From Bacteroidota bacterium (GTDB lineage Bacteria > Bacteroidota > Bacteroidia > Chitinophagales > Chitinophagaceae), in the NCBI GenBank assembly GCA_003175695.1, contig PSRA01000258.1, positions 124,001 to 188,000 on the forward strand: 64,000 nucleotides of DNA, given 5' to 3'. Below the pieces are notes generated by a model. That model saw only the letters and a list, made by a program, of their open reading frames with translations, made no database searches and was not told where the DNA came from. The translations under genes were made by a program, and so were the position numbers. Shown here one piece after another: positions 1-8,621 of this stretch. The first letter of the stretch is position 1. Each line of letters starts with the position of its first letter.

Positions 1-37
1 GCTCTCCTACCTGTTCCTCGCTCTTTCTACTAACGCA

Positions 38-895
38 TCATTTTCCCAAAATAAAGGCTGCACTGTCTTTAAACGTGTCAAAGTCCATCTCAACAAAATA
101 GTATTTCAAACCACCCACTTTAGAAGCTTCAAAGAAATCCTTCCAATCGATGATCCCCTTGCCGATCGGTACCTGTTTTTTATCTGACGTCCAATCTGAT
201 AAATGAGAAGAAAAGAAACGCCCCGGGTACTTTCTGAAATAGGTAGATGCTTTAAAGCCAAGATTAATCACTTCTGTTTGGAATTGCATCTTTACTAATT
301 CCGGTTTAAACCTTGCCATGAGTGCATCATAAATCAACTGCCCATCAAGTGTGGCAAATTCCATGTCGTGGTTATGATACCCTGCCTGCATGCCGGCCTG
401 CCTTATTTTTTCACCCGCGAGATTGAGTTTGTCTGCAGCATCCAGATAGTCTTTGAGTGTGGCGGTTTTTGGCAGGCCAAACGAAGAGCAGACCATATAA
501 CTAAGATCCATTTCCTTCGAAAACGCAATGCGATCATCTAATTTGTCAGTCAATTCCTTGAAACCGAAATGGCAACTTGGACAATTTAGGCCAGCCTCTT
601 CAATGGTTTTCCTGATGTCCGCAGGTTTTGTATCCACCAGGAAGCCAAAGCCAGCATTGACATATCCAGGAGGGGAGCACATTTCAACATATTTATATCC
701 AAATCCTGCCATTGTTTTTAATACTCCTGAAAAATCTTTGGCGAGCATACTCCTGATGGGGTAGGTCTGAAATCCAAGTGCCACGTCAGCATTTGGAATT
801 GCCGGATTTGCCAAAAGTCGGTTATTCATTTGCGATAGTATCAGCGCGCCTCCGGCGCCAATGGCTGCCTGGCTAATAAATTTTCTTCTGTTCAT
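38..895 (-). CDS. Tat-exported sugar phosphate isomerase/epimerase (TIM barrel)
   Basis: The 285-aa protein begins with a twin-arginine type leader (NRRKFIS followed by a hydrophobic Ala/Gly-rich stretch to about residue 25), so export of a folded protein is likely. The rest fits the xylose isomerase-like TIM barrel (AP endonuclease family 2 fold): conserved patches include GYHNHDMEF near residue 175 and the C-terminal VEMDFDTF strand, which carry His/Glu metal-ligand candidates. These proteins isomerise or epimerise sugars or inositols, and the substrate cannot be read from sequence. The gene starts 22 bases after the Gfo/Idh/MocA oxidoreductase on the same strand, a common pairing in Bacteroidota carbohydrate catabolism, so the two are probably one transcript. 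Family assignment is secure; the reaction is not. Confidence 0.85.
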   Translation of the reverse strand: MNRRKFISQAAIGAGGALILSQMNNRLLANPAIPNADVALGFQTYPIRSMLAKDFSGVLKTMAGFGYKYVEMCSPPGYVNAGFGFLVDTKPADIRKTIEEAGLNCPSCHFGFKELTDKLDDRIAFSKEMDLSYMVCSSFGLPKTATLKDYLDAADKLNLAGEKIRQAGMQAGYHNHDMEFATLDGQLIYDALMARFKPELVKMQFQTEVINLGFKASTYFRKYPGRFFSSHLSDWTSDKKQVPIGKGIIDWKDFFEASKVGGLKYYFVEMDFDTFKDSAAFILGK

Positions 896-917
896 ATAAT
901 GGATCTTAAGCTGTTAA

Positions 918-2507
918 TTAGATATTATCTGGAGTCCAACCTTGTCTATAATCGCGCGATAAATATTTATTGGCGTCAGGAACATTTGTAATTTTTAAAT
1001 TGGCTGCATCATACTCAAGGAGACGTCCAGACCGCAGAGATGCCGCATAAAGATTAACTGCTTCCGTGAGGAATTCTGCTTCTGAAAAATTACCTGGGTA
1101 TTGCTTGCCAGATTTGCAAGCCTCTACAAAAAGAGGAAGCGCTTTGGAAGTTTGCTCAACTTGGTTGCGTGTGTCTGGTTTCGGAGCTATGCTCGCAGCA
1201 TTCGGCCCTGAAATGATTTGTGGATTTTGAACGTTGAATCCCGCAAGTATCTTTCCCTTGTCACCAACAAACATCATTCCTTCGGCTGGCAATTCCTTAT
1301 TGCCTTGAATTAGTTCCACTGGTTTTGGAGGTCGCATGCCTCCGTCATACCAACAAAGGTCAACAGCGGGTCTTGATCCATTTGCCGGATATTTAAACCG
1401 CACAGTACTGGCCATTGGAAATGAAAAATCATTGTGTATTTGGAAAGGCACGGGATAATCGTGCATAGCTACCACATGACTCAAATTGGGCTCGACCACG
1501 GTAGGTGAAGTAAGTTTCAATGCATTGAACACCGTCCATAAACTGTAGTGGCCCATATCTGCCATAGATCCCCCACCGAAATCATACCACCCGCGGAATA
1601 CCATATTCGTATATTCAGGGTGATAAGGACGATTTGCTTCTGGTCCTAACCAAAGATCCCAGTCCAGACCGTCAGGAACAGGCGGTGTGTCAGTAGGAAT
1701 CATCGGATATTGCGGCCATACGGGACGGTTAGTCCAGTTATGAACCTCCTGTAATGTTCCTATTTCGCCTCCATTGATCCAGGCCATTACTTGTTCCATT
1801 GAACCATTAGAATCCCAGGGAATTAGATGAGTAATCACCTTTGAATTTCTTGATGCTTCAATTACTTTTTTCCCTTCTAGCAGACGATTTGAAATGGGCT
1901 TGTGAACTAGAACATGTTTGCCTCTTTTTATTGCCGCCATACAGAATAATCCGTGAAGATGATCCGGTGTCATGATCTTGACTGCATCAACCGTTTTCTC
2001 TTTTTCCAACAGCTCACGGAAATCTGCATACGCATTACAGGCAGCATATTTTAATTCGGGGTGAACATTCGCATAAAATGTATCGACGATAGATTTTCCA
2101 TTGTCTCTTCCACCGGGAATGGTCGCTCCTCCTCCAGGTTCCCAATCTGGCTTGTTGATGGCCTTTCTCACTTCATTCCTAAGACCTTCTTTCGACCAGT
2201 CTTTATATCCAATGGCGTTTTTGCTGGGATCGCACACAGCGACAACCCTGATTTGCGTGTTAGCAAGAAGGGGAAGAAGTTCGCGGATGCCTTGTGTTCC
2301 CACACCAATATAAGCAAGGGTGATCGTGTCTGATGGAGCAACAAAATTTTTTCCTCCTAATACATGTCTGGGCAGGATTGTGAAGGCGAGTGCGCCTTTT
2401 GATACATCTTCAACAAATTTTCTCCGGTTGATTGTGTGGCCCAGAGCCGGACTGTTTGCTTCGTTGTCCGGAATAGTTTCTTCATTATGAAATTGTTCAT
2501 TTTCCAT
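918..2507 (-). CDS. Tat-exported Gfo/Idh/MocA family oxidoreductase
   Basis: The 529-aa protein carries NRRKF at about residues 27-31 followed by a hydrophobic stretch, a Tat-type signal preceded by an unusually long hydrophilic N-terminus. The NAD(P)-binding Rossmann segment follows (AYIGVGTQGIRELLP, then VVAVCDPS). The motif KHVLVHKPISN near residue 205 is this family's EKP-like catalytic-lysine region, with HKP in place of EKP. The C-terminal half is the alpha/beta substrate-binding domain with several Trp/Tyr-rich loops (WYDFGGGSMADMGHYSLW). Members oxidise or epimerise sugars and their derivatives with a bound nicotinamide. It lies directly upstream of the isomerase at 38-895. The family call is firm; the periplasmic location is inferred from the leader. 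Confidence 0.88.
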   Translation of the reverse strand: MENEQFHNEETIPDNEANSPALGHTINRRKFVEDVSKGALAFTILPRHVLGGKNFVAPSDTITLAYIGVGTQGIRELLPLLANTQIRVVAVCDPSKNAIGYKDWSKEGLRNEVRKAINKPDWEPGGGATIPGGRDNGKSIVDTFYANVHPELKYAACNAYADFRELLEKEKTVDAVKIMTPDHLHGLFCMAAIKRGKHVLVHKPISNRLLEGKKVIEASRNSKVITHLIPWDSNGSMEQVMAWINGGEIGTLQEVHNWTNRPVWPQYPMIPTDTPPVPDGLDWDLWLGPEANRPYHPEYTNMVFRGWYDFGGGSMADMGHYSLWTVFNALKLTSPTVVEPNLSHVVAMHDYPVPFQIHNDFSFPMASTVRFKYPANGSRPAVDLCWYDGGMRPPKPVELIQGNKELPAEGMMFVGDKGKILAGFNVQNPQIISGPNAASIAPKPDTRNQVEQTSKALPLFVEACKSGKQYPGNFSEAEFLTEAVNLYAASLRSGRLLEYDAANLKITNVPDANKYLSRDYRQGWTPDNI

Positions 2508-2620
2508 ATCTGCAGTTTTTATCGTTAGTGAAAGCTCTTAAAGTTATTGATTTAATTCGATCTCTGTGCCCGATGTTCTCATGCATCTGCGTGGATGAAA
2601 CTGACTTTTGTTTTAACCTT

Positions 2621-2639
2621 TTTCCACCACATAGGCACA
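2621..2639. repeat. 19-bp dispersed repeat, copy 1
   Basis: The 19-mer TTTCCACCACATAGGCACA recurs as an exact reverse complement at 35125-35143. Both copies are intergenic, next to AAAGAAACA or GAAACACGAAA-type sequence, and resemble the GGCGCAAAGG repeat family found elsewhere in this window. This copy lies in the 166-base gap upstream of the Gfo/Idh/MocA gene and downstream of the D-lactate dehydrogenase start region's neighbour on the minus strand. Confidence 0.6.
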
Positions 2640-2673
2640 AAGAAACAGGGAGCAAATAGAATACCGTCCAAGA

Positions 2674-3663
2674 TTAATCCAATTCATTCGGAGTGGCGAC
2701 TCCCTTTTCCCAGCAATCAAGATTATAAAATGTCGTTCCTGCAATATTTCTAAGAGCGGTATCGGTCAGGAATGCCTGGTGACTAGTGATCATCACATTT
2801 TTAAATGTAAGCAGTCTTGAAATGATGTCATCCTGCAATATATCTTCTGAACGATCTTTAAAAAAGAGTTTGTCTTCTTCTTCGTAAACATCCAAACCAA
2901 GGTATCCAATCCTTCCTGCCTTTAACCCGTCAATCACATCTTTTGTGTTGATCAATGCGCCCCGGCTCGTGTTAATAAGCATTACTCCTGGTTTCATTTG
3001 ATCTATTGTATTTTGATTGACCATGTAATGGGTCTTGTCTGTCAAGGGAACATGCAAGGATATGATATCTGCTTTCGCATATATTTCTTCCAGGCTCACA
3101 TATTGCACGCCATAATTATTCTTTAGATCAGGTTTTTCAATCACATCAAAGGCATAAATCTGGCATCCAAATCCATGAAGGATCTTAATCAAAACTTCTC
3201 CAATCTGACCCGTTCCAATGACGCCCGCGATTTTCCCATTCATATCAAATCCAATCAAACCATTCAAAGAGAAATTGAGATCATGAACACGGGAATTTGA
3301 ACGAATCAATTTTCGATTGAGTGCCAGCATGAGTGCAACGGTATGTTCGGCAACAGCATGTGGCGAATAAGCTGGAACACGGGCAACCCTGATATCAAGT
3401 TCTTTGGCTTTTTTTAAATCTACATGATTGTATCCTGCAGACCGGAGAACGAGGTAACGGATACCAACATGATACAATAGCTTCAAGGTCGGTCCGGAAG
3501 CATCATCATTGACAAAAATGCAAGCAGCATCATTACCATTGGCTAAATAAGCAGTTTCACCATTCAATGGCAATTCTAGTAATCTTAAGATATGGCGATT
3601 CTTATTTTCATTGACTAGAAAATCTTTCTCAAATAAATGCGTGCTATAAACGGCCACTTTCAT
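2674..3663 (-). CDS. D-lactate dehydrogenase-like 2-hydroxyacid dehydrogenase
   Basis: The 329-aa protein is full length for the D-isomer 2-hydroxyacid dehydrogenases, cytosolic NADH enzymes that interconvert 2-oxoacids and D-2-hydroxyacids. Visible features are the nucleotide-binding GVIGTGQIGEV at about residue 147, the catalytic Arg in NTSRGALINT (about 235), the Glu in the YEEEDKLFF block (about 264) and the catalytic His in TSHQAFLT (about 296). The YEEE..LFF..RS segment and the HQAFLT ending are typical of the fermentative LdhA branch that reduces pyruvate to D-lactate, rather than phosphoglycerate dehydrogenases. No leader is present. It stands alone between the GNAT gene and the oxidoreductase pair. 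Confidence 0.88.
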   Translation of the reverse strand: MKVAVYSTHLFEKDFLVNENKNRHILRLLELPLNGETAYLANGNDAACIFVNDDASGPTLKLLYHVGIRYLVLRSAGYNHVDLKKAKELDIRVARVPAYSPHAVAEHTVALMLALNRKLIRSNSRVHDLNFSLNGLIGFDMNGKIAGVIGTGQIGEVLIKILHGFGCQIYAFDVIEKPDLKNNYGVQYVSLEEIYAKADIISLHVPLTDKTHYMVNQNTIDQMKPGVMLINTSRGALINTKDVIDGLKAGRIGYLGLDVYEEEDKLFFKDRSEDILQDDIISRLLTFKNVMITSHQAFLTDTALRNIAGTTFYNLDCWEKGVATPNELD

Positions 3664-3699
3664 TTAATAATATCTTAATGAACCAATGTAAAAGAAGAC

Positions 3700-4320
3700 C
3701 TATTGCCTGCCCGACGTTAGTCTGGTTAAGAATCCTTGTTGCGCTGCCTTCAGCTTGGCTTTACAAGCGGGCCACTCTTCATCGATAATGCTATAACAGG
3801 CAGAGTTACGCATTGTGCCATTGTCTCTAATCATGTCATTTCTGATAATCCCTTCAAATTTTCCGCCAATTTTTTCGATAGCCTTACGGGACCGGATATT
3901 ATTTTCATCGGTCCTGAATTGTACCCGTACTGTCAGTAATCGTTCAAAGCAATACGTTAGCAATAGTAGTTTAGCTTCAATATTCACGACTGACCCCCAA
4001 AAATCAGAACCAAACCAGGTAAAGCCGATTTCAACCTTGCGCTGATCCGGCTGGATATTCATCAGGCGAGTACTACCCACCACTTCGCCGCTGTCCCGCA
4101 GAACCACCGTGAACGGATATTGTGTTCCCTTTGCTTTTTCTTCCATGGCCGAATCAAGGACTTTTGAGAATCTGGCGGGATCGCTGCCATCGAATACGTA
4201 ATGTTGCCAAATCCTTTTATCTGCCGCTAATGATTTTAATGAAAGAAAATGGGCTTCATACAAAGGGACGATTTGTACAACTTCGCCGGTTAGTATTATT
4301 TCTGAATCAAGCCAACTCAT
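3700..4320 (-). CDS. GNAT family N-acetyltransferase (RimJ/RimL-like)
   Basis: The 206-aa protein has the order expected of the RimJ/RimL branch of GNAT acetyltransferases: an N-terminal strand LTGEVVQIVPL, a central beta region GEVVGSTRLMNI followed by EIGFTWFG, then the acetyl-CoA-binding helix and the characteristic NIRSRKAIEKIGGKFEG block (about residues 142-158). Relatives acetylate N-terminal or small-molecule amines; the acceptor here is unknown. The start ATG at 4320 is the first in frame and no signal peptide is visible. It is 36 bases upstream of the D-lactate dehydrogenase start on the same strand and could be co-transcribed with it. Confidence 0.85.
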   Translation of the reverse strand: MSWLDSEIILTGEVVQIVPLYEAHFLSLKSLAADKRIWQHYVFDGSDPARFSKVLDSAMEEKAKGTQYPFTVVLRDSGEVVGSTRLMNIQPDQRKVEIGFTWFGSDFWGSVVNIEAKLLLLTYCFERLLTVRVQFRTDENNIRSRKAIEKIGGKFEGIIRNDMIRDNGTMRNSACYSIIDEEWPACKAKLKAAQQGFLTRLTSGRQ

Positions 4321-4361
4321 GTCATTATAATATTATTCAATATAAATGATTTTCTATTTGC

Positions 4362-4440
4362 TGCACGCAAAGACGGATAAGAAAGGGCAAAGGCACAAAA
4401 GGTAATTGCTTGCTACCCTTTGCGCCTTTGCATCTTTTCT
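4362..4440. repeat. Intergenic imperfect inverted repeat, GGCGCAAAGG family
   Basis: The gap between the GNAT and PpiC genes contains an imperfect inverted repeat. One arm is rich in AAGGCACAAAAGG and the other reads TTTGCGCCTTTGC, so RNA from either strand could fold into a long hairpin. The same sequence family occurs at 22799-22850 and 25083-25139. It may act as a terminator for the minus-strand PpiC gene's neighbour or may simply be a mobile-like repeat; no clean U-tract follows. Confidence 0.5.
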
Positions 4441-4468
4441 TGAAACTGTGCCGTAAAGCCACTTAGCT

Positions 4469-5080
4469 TTATCGCCCGTTGGCCCGCAACACGGTCATTT
4501 CTTTTTTGAAATCATCATCATATGTCTTCTTCACGATATAGTGCCATTGCTTGTCAGAAACATCCACGAAAAAAATATCTCCCAGTTTGTGGGCCTGGAC
4601 GGCGTCCTGAAATTCTTTCGGAACCGTTTCGGGGCCAAAAAACCAACCGGTATCTCCGTGCGTGGTGTTACCGTCCATCGTGTATTCATCTGACAACTGG
4701 TTGAAGGGAGTACCTGCATTCGCTTTTTGTACGATTATTTTTCGGAGGCTGTCGACTTGAGTGGTGGAAAGAGCGCCTCCATCGAGGAAAACATAACTGG
4801 CTCTGAAGGAAATGGATTCTTTTGAATCAACCACTTTGTATGTTACATATCCAACAGAAAACACATCACCCTTTTTTTGTCTCAACAGGCGCTTATCTAT
4901 GAGCGTTGAGTCCTTAAGGTTCGATATTTTAAGTATGGCCGGTTTTAAGGCCGGGTTAGCTTCAACGAATTGCTGTGCCTGATCTACAGTCGTGATTTTT
5001 TGAAACTGTTCCGTGACAGTTGGTTGAGCCATAGTTGCCACTGAAATGAATAAAGAAAGAGCTGCGATTCTAAATTTCAT
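4469..5080 (-). CDS. Secreted PpiC-type (parvulin) peptidyl-prolyl isomerase
   Basis: I start the gene at the ATG at 5080, giving about 203 aa, because it opens a clear signal peptide (MKFRIAALSLFISVATMAQ). An in-frame ATG 48 bases upstream would add only a lysine-rich stretch. The C-terminal half matches the rotamase (PpiC/SurA) domain: FNQLSDEYT, GDTGWFFGPE, VPKEFQDAV and the closing HYIVKKTYD. Such enzymes help outer-membrane and exported proteins fold in the periplasm. The N-terminal half (about residues 20-100) is not recognisable to me beyond being hydrophilic. Domain assignment is good; chaperone clients are unknown. Confidence 0.8.
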   Translation of the reverse strand: MKFRIAALSLFISVATMAQPTVTEQFQKITTVDQAQQFVEANPALKPAILKISNLKDSTLIDKRLLRQKKGDVFSVGYVTYKVVDSKESISFRASYVFLDGGALSTTQVDSLRKIIVQKANAGTPFNQLSDEYTMDGNTTHGDTGWFFGPETVPKEFQDAVQAHKLGDIFFVDVSDKQWHYIVKKTYDDDFKKEMTVLRANGR

Positions 5081-5510
5081 ATTTTGTTTTTTTTTCCGGT
5101 GCTTCATGGGCTTTGCTGATGTTTTCACAAGGTAAATTATTATCCCGAAGATACCTTTTCCAACGGTTCAATAGGACCGAAGACGACAATTTAAATTCAA
5201 AATAAATTCATGGCATAGCTGGATAACAATTTTAACCAAAAGTTTAAGGATTCCTGGCTTGTGCGATTGCCTAGAATTCCACGTGGGGACGTTGGATTGT
5301 GTATAAATGCCTGTTTGAAAAACTTTTATATTAATTCACAGAACTTCTTATTTGATTTGTAGATTTTTCCAATGATCCAATTGGTAATCTGAATATGTGC
5401 AATAAATGCCATCAATCTGAAAGAAGTTAAATACAGAAAACTCCTTACGTGACCATTCTCCATTATATTTGAAAAGTCAATGCCACGGACTGAAAAACAA
5501 ATCTGGCCAC
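5081..5510. other. Divergent intergenic region, no gene seen
   Basis: This 430-base AT-rich gap separates the minus-strand PpiC gene from the plus-strand esterase, so it should hold the promoters of both. I found no convincing gene: a 79-codon minus-strand reading frame (5326-5565) runs into the esterase coding region and has no recognisable content. No clear TAnnTTTG promoter element stands out. Confidence 0.5.
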
Positions 5511-7052
5511 ATGAAAACTTGCTATCTGACAAAAAATAGGTTGTACTTATTTTTTCTCCTGACATTAATTGCCATTCAATCCATCTCGCAGAATCTAAAA
5601 ATCGTTAAAACCGGGAGCGGCGAAATCTCCGGTATCGAATCTGACCATGGCGTTCATATTTTTAAAGGAATTCCATTTGCCGCCGCACCCCTCGGCGATT
5701 TGCGATGGAAAGCACCTCAGCCGGTGGCACCCTGGACAGGCGTTCGCCTATGCACCGCCTTTGGTCCCAGTCCCATGCAGGGTAAACCGATACCATTTGG
5801 TATGTGGACTCGGGAGTTTCTTATTCCCAAAGAGCCCATCAGTGAAGATTGCCTGTACCTGAACGTTTGGACAGCGGCCCAATCGCCCAAGGAAAGAAGA
5901 CCAGTGATTGTCTGGATCTACGGAGGCGGGTTTGTAAGCGGCGGATCGGCATGTCCAATTTATGACGGAGAGGCCATGGCCAGAAAGGGAATTGTTTTTG
6001 TAAGCATTAACTATCGCGTTGGAATATTCGGATTTTTTGCTCATCCCGAATTAACAAGAGAATCAGGTAAAAATGCTTCTGGCAATTATGCTCTCATGGA
6101 TCAACTGGCTGCGCTTCAATGGGTACAAAAAAATATTGCGGCTTTCGGTGGAGATCCAATAAATGTAACCGTCGCAGGACAATCAGCTGGTTCATTTTGT
6201 GTAAATAGCCTGGTCGCATCACCGTTAGCAAAAAACCTGTTCCATAAAGCTATAGGAGAGAGTGGTGCAAGTTTTTCTGTTTCTTTCCCTACTCTTCAAG
6301 AGGCTGAGGAAGAAGGCTTGTCAATTGCTTCTTTCCTTCATGCTCCCTCTTTGGCTGACCTTAGGAAATTACCCGCCGAAGAAATCTTGAAAGCACCTAT
6401 CAAAGTTCGCGGACCCATTGTAGACGGGTATGTCTTACCGCAAAGTGTCGCTGATATTTTTGCAGCAGGAGCCGAAAATAAGGTTCCCCTGCTTACGGGT
6501 TGGAACGAGGATGAAGGATTTTCGAATGCGAAAAAAGCAGAAGATTTTAAAAAGGAAATTGAACATACATATGGGAATGATGCCAATCAATTTTTGAAAT
6601 ATTATCCAGCAAGTTCAGACTCGATAGCAGCAGTATCCCAATTGAATTTATCAAGGGACCAAACTTTCGGATCTCAAAATTATGCCTGGGCTGTTTTGCA
6701 GAGTCGCCAGCTTGCACAAGTATTTGTTTATAGATTTGCGCGAAAACTACCTGCGGGAAAATCTCCCTTTGCCCACCATAGTGCATTTCATACAGGTGAA
6801 GTTCCTTATGCGTATAACAACTTAGGATTAGTTGACAGGCCCTGGGAACCCGTGGATTACAAGCTGGCGGAAATTATGTCTTCATATTGGGCAAATTTTG
6901 TAGCTACCGGCGACCCTAACGGAAATGGTTTGCCAACTTGGCCGGCATTTAATTCCAGAGAAAAAAAGGTGATGATTCTTAAAGAGAGATCTGAAGCAGT
7001 TACGCTCCCTGATGCCGATGCACTCGATTTCCTTTACAAGAAATTGAAATAG
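5511..7052 (+). CDS. Secreted type B carboxylesterase
   Basis: I start at the ATG at 5511 because it opens a signal peptide (MKTCYLTKNRLYLFFLLT to about residue 27); a longer frame from 5469 adds 14 residues with no leader character. The mature protein (about 513 aa in total) is a carboxylesterase type B alpha/beta hydrolase: GIPFAAAPLGDLRW near the N-terminus, EDCLYLNVW, the oxyanion region YGGGFVSGG, the nucleophile elbow GQSAGSFCVNS, a GWNEDEGF acid region, and a catalytic-His candidate in HHSAFHTGEVPYAY. It probably hydrolyses esters outside the cytoplasm; its substrate is unknown. It is monocistronic by spacing. Confidence 0.92.
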   Translation: MKTCYLTKNRLYLFFLLTLIAIQSISQNLKIVKTGSGEISGIESDHGVHIFKGIPFAAAPLGDLRWKAPQPVAPWTGVRLCTAFGPSPMQGKPIPFGMWTREFLIPKEPISEDCLYLNVWTAAQSPKERRPVIVWIYGGGFVSGGSACPIYDGEAMARKGIVFVSINYRVGIFGFFAHPELTRESGKNASGNYALMDQLAALQWVQKNIAAFGGDPINVTVAGQSAGSFCVNSLVASPLAKNLFHKAIGESGASFSVSFPTLQEAEEEGLSIASFLHAPSLADLRKLPAEEILKAPIKVRGPIVDGYVLPQSVADIFAAGAENKVPLLTGWNEDEGFSNAKKAEDFKKEIEHTYGNDANQFLKYYPASSDSIAAVSQLNLSRDQTFGSQNYAWAVLQSRQLAQVFVYRFARKLPAGKSPFAHHSAFHTGEVPYAYNNLGLVDRPWEPVDYKLAEIMSSYWANFVATGDPNGNGLPTWPAFNSREKKVMILKERSEAVTLPDADALDFLYKKLK

Positions 7053-7595
7053 GATTGGCTCATAATCTCAGAAATTAAAGAGAACCGGCCGGGCCCTTCA
7101 GGAGGGGGAGGTGCGTGCAGAACAGTCCTAAGACCCGCACCGGTCGTGAGTTTAATTGAGTGAAATGCTTTCAAAGAAGCTGGTTAGGTTCATCAGTCAT
7201 TGGCAGATGGATAAATTTAATTTCTTATTAAGGTCATTCTTATTGTCCATCTGCTGTTACCTTCATCTGATGCAAATCTAGCCCCGCCTTTATCCGAGAC
7301 GAAATTGATTTTCGCGTTGAATCATGGATTGTTGTCAGAATTCAGTTAATCACGCAAGACCTCAATATCAAATTGGATATTTTTACTAACTAACCATTAT
7401 GACCAGCACATAAGTGATTTTTTGCCAAAATCATTTTGGACATTTTGCAGTATTTGCAAAAATTCTTGACCACATAGTTTTTTGAATTGGGTTGAAATCC
7501 CGGCTCCTCACTCAAAATATCCAGTTCATCACGAAAAACAGATAGTTGATGTAAATGCAGCCATTGATACCTGGCTTCTCTATAATTTTGCGGGT
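7053..7595 (+). other. Intergenic region with a short GC-rich patch
   Basis: No gene is supported between the esterase and the histidine kinase. A GC-rich patch at 7084-7146 stands out from the AT-rich surroundings: it contains ACCGGCCGGGCCC and the paired arms GGTGCG (7110-7115) and CGCACC (7136-7141), a 6-bp stem with a 20-base loop. There is no T-run after it, so a rho-independent terminator is doubtful. The part from 7482 is an in-frame TTG-initiated extension of the kinase that I do not favour. Confidence 0.4.
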
Positions 7596-8621
7596 ATGTC
7601 TCCAGTGTTTACAAGCCAAAGGAGCATGCGCTTCATTGTTACCATTGCCTGGGTGATATTTTTTTTTACCTGGTTTTTGTTTTTTCCAAATAAGGCATTG
7701 GCCATCAGGCAGTCTGCGACAGTCAGTTTTTGTTACCTCATTTTTATTTTTTCCAATTTTTTCTTTCATGTCAGGTATTCGGTGCCTGGGTTACTTAACC
7801 AGAAGAAATACGGATTATTTATCCTGGCAATTCTTATCACTGTTTCAATTTCATCATTGCTCAGAATACCGCTCGTGAAGTTCATGAGTGGTGGCGTTTT
7901 TGGTGGTAGATCGATACCAACCGGAATATCCATCTTCAGGGATTCATTCTTAAATATTTTGATTGCCCTGGTTTGCATGCTTTTTACCAGGATATTGATA
8001 GATAAAATTCATTTGCAACAAAATATTTTGCAAATGCAAGTTGCAAAAGATAAAGCCGAATTGGACTTCCTTAAGGCTCAATTCAATCCTCATTTTTTAT
8101 TCAATGCCCTCCATTCCATTTATGGTCATATAGACAAGAGCAATCAGGCAGCGCGCAAAATGCTGATTACTTTTTCTGAAATGCTTCGATACCAGTTATA
8201 TGAGTGCAACGAAGACCTGGTAGATATCTCGAGTGAAATAAATTACATAAGAAACTATGTCACCTTACAAAGATCAAGGGTAGAGGAAAATCTGATCATT
8301 GATATGGAGATTGACAATTCGCTGAATGGCGAGCGGATTATTCCAATGCTGTTGATCACATTCATAGAAAACGCTTTCAAATACGTGAGTAATCATGACC
8401 AGATCCCAAATTGGGTCCGGATCAGACTTGCGAAAGATTCTTCCGGTTTGCTGTTTCAGGTCGCCAATTCAAGAGAAATTAACAGCAGGGTTGAGAATTC
8501 CGGGGGAATTGGAATTGCTAACGCGAAACGTCGATTAAATCTTTTATATCCGGACCGCCATGAATTTTCTATCCGTGAATTGCCGGATCTTTTTGAGGTC
8601 AATTTAAAATTGTTTGTATGA
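7596..8621 (+). CDS. LytS/YehU-type membrane sensor histidine kinase
   Basis: The protein has four hydrophobic segments in its first 150 residues, then a coiled-coil linker and the His_kinase domain of the LytS family: the phospho-acceptor region KAQFNPHFLFNALHSIYGHI, then the N-box in MLLITFIENAFKY and a glycine-rich GGIGIANAKRRLNLLY lid region. I prefer the ATG at 7596 because the frame upstream starts with TTG (7482) and is hydrophilic; another ATG at 7626 follows AAAGGAG but only one base away. Its last bases overlap the next gene by ATGA (4 bp), so kinase and regulator are translated together. The signal it senses is unknown. Confidence 0.88.
   Translation: MSPVFTSQRSMRFIVTIAWVIFFFTWFLFFPNKALAIRQSATVSFCYLIFIFSNFFFHVRYSVPGLLNQKKYGLFILAILITVSISSLLRIPLVKFMSGGVFGGRSIPTGISIFRDSFLNILIALVCMLFTRILIDKIHLQQNILQMQVAKDKAELDFLKAQFNPHFLFNALHSIYGHIDKSNQAARKMLITFSEMLRYQLYECNEDLVDISSEINYIRNYVTLQRSRVEENLIIDMEIDNSLNGERIIPMLLITFIENAFKYVSNHDQIPNWVRIRLAKDSSGLLFQVANSREINSRVENSGGIGIANAKRRLNLLYPDRHEFSIRELPDLFEVNLKLFV

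Noticed and set aside
5326-5565. 79-codon minus-strand reading frame at the esterase start
   Set aside because: It overlaps the esterase signal peptide, has no recognisable domain, and is rich in Ile/Phe/Ser as expected of antisense to a hydrophobic leader.
7482-7595. TTG-initiated N-terminal extension of the LytS-type kinase
   Set aside because: TTG starts are rare here, the extension is hydrophilic and adds nothing known to the family, and an ATG lies at 7596.
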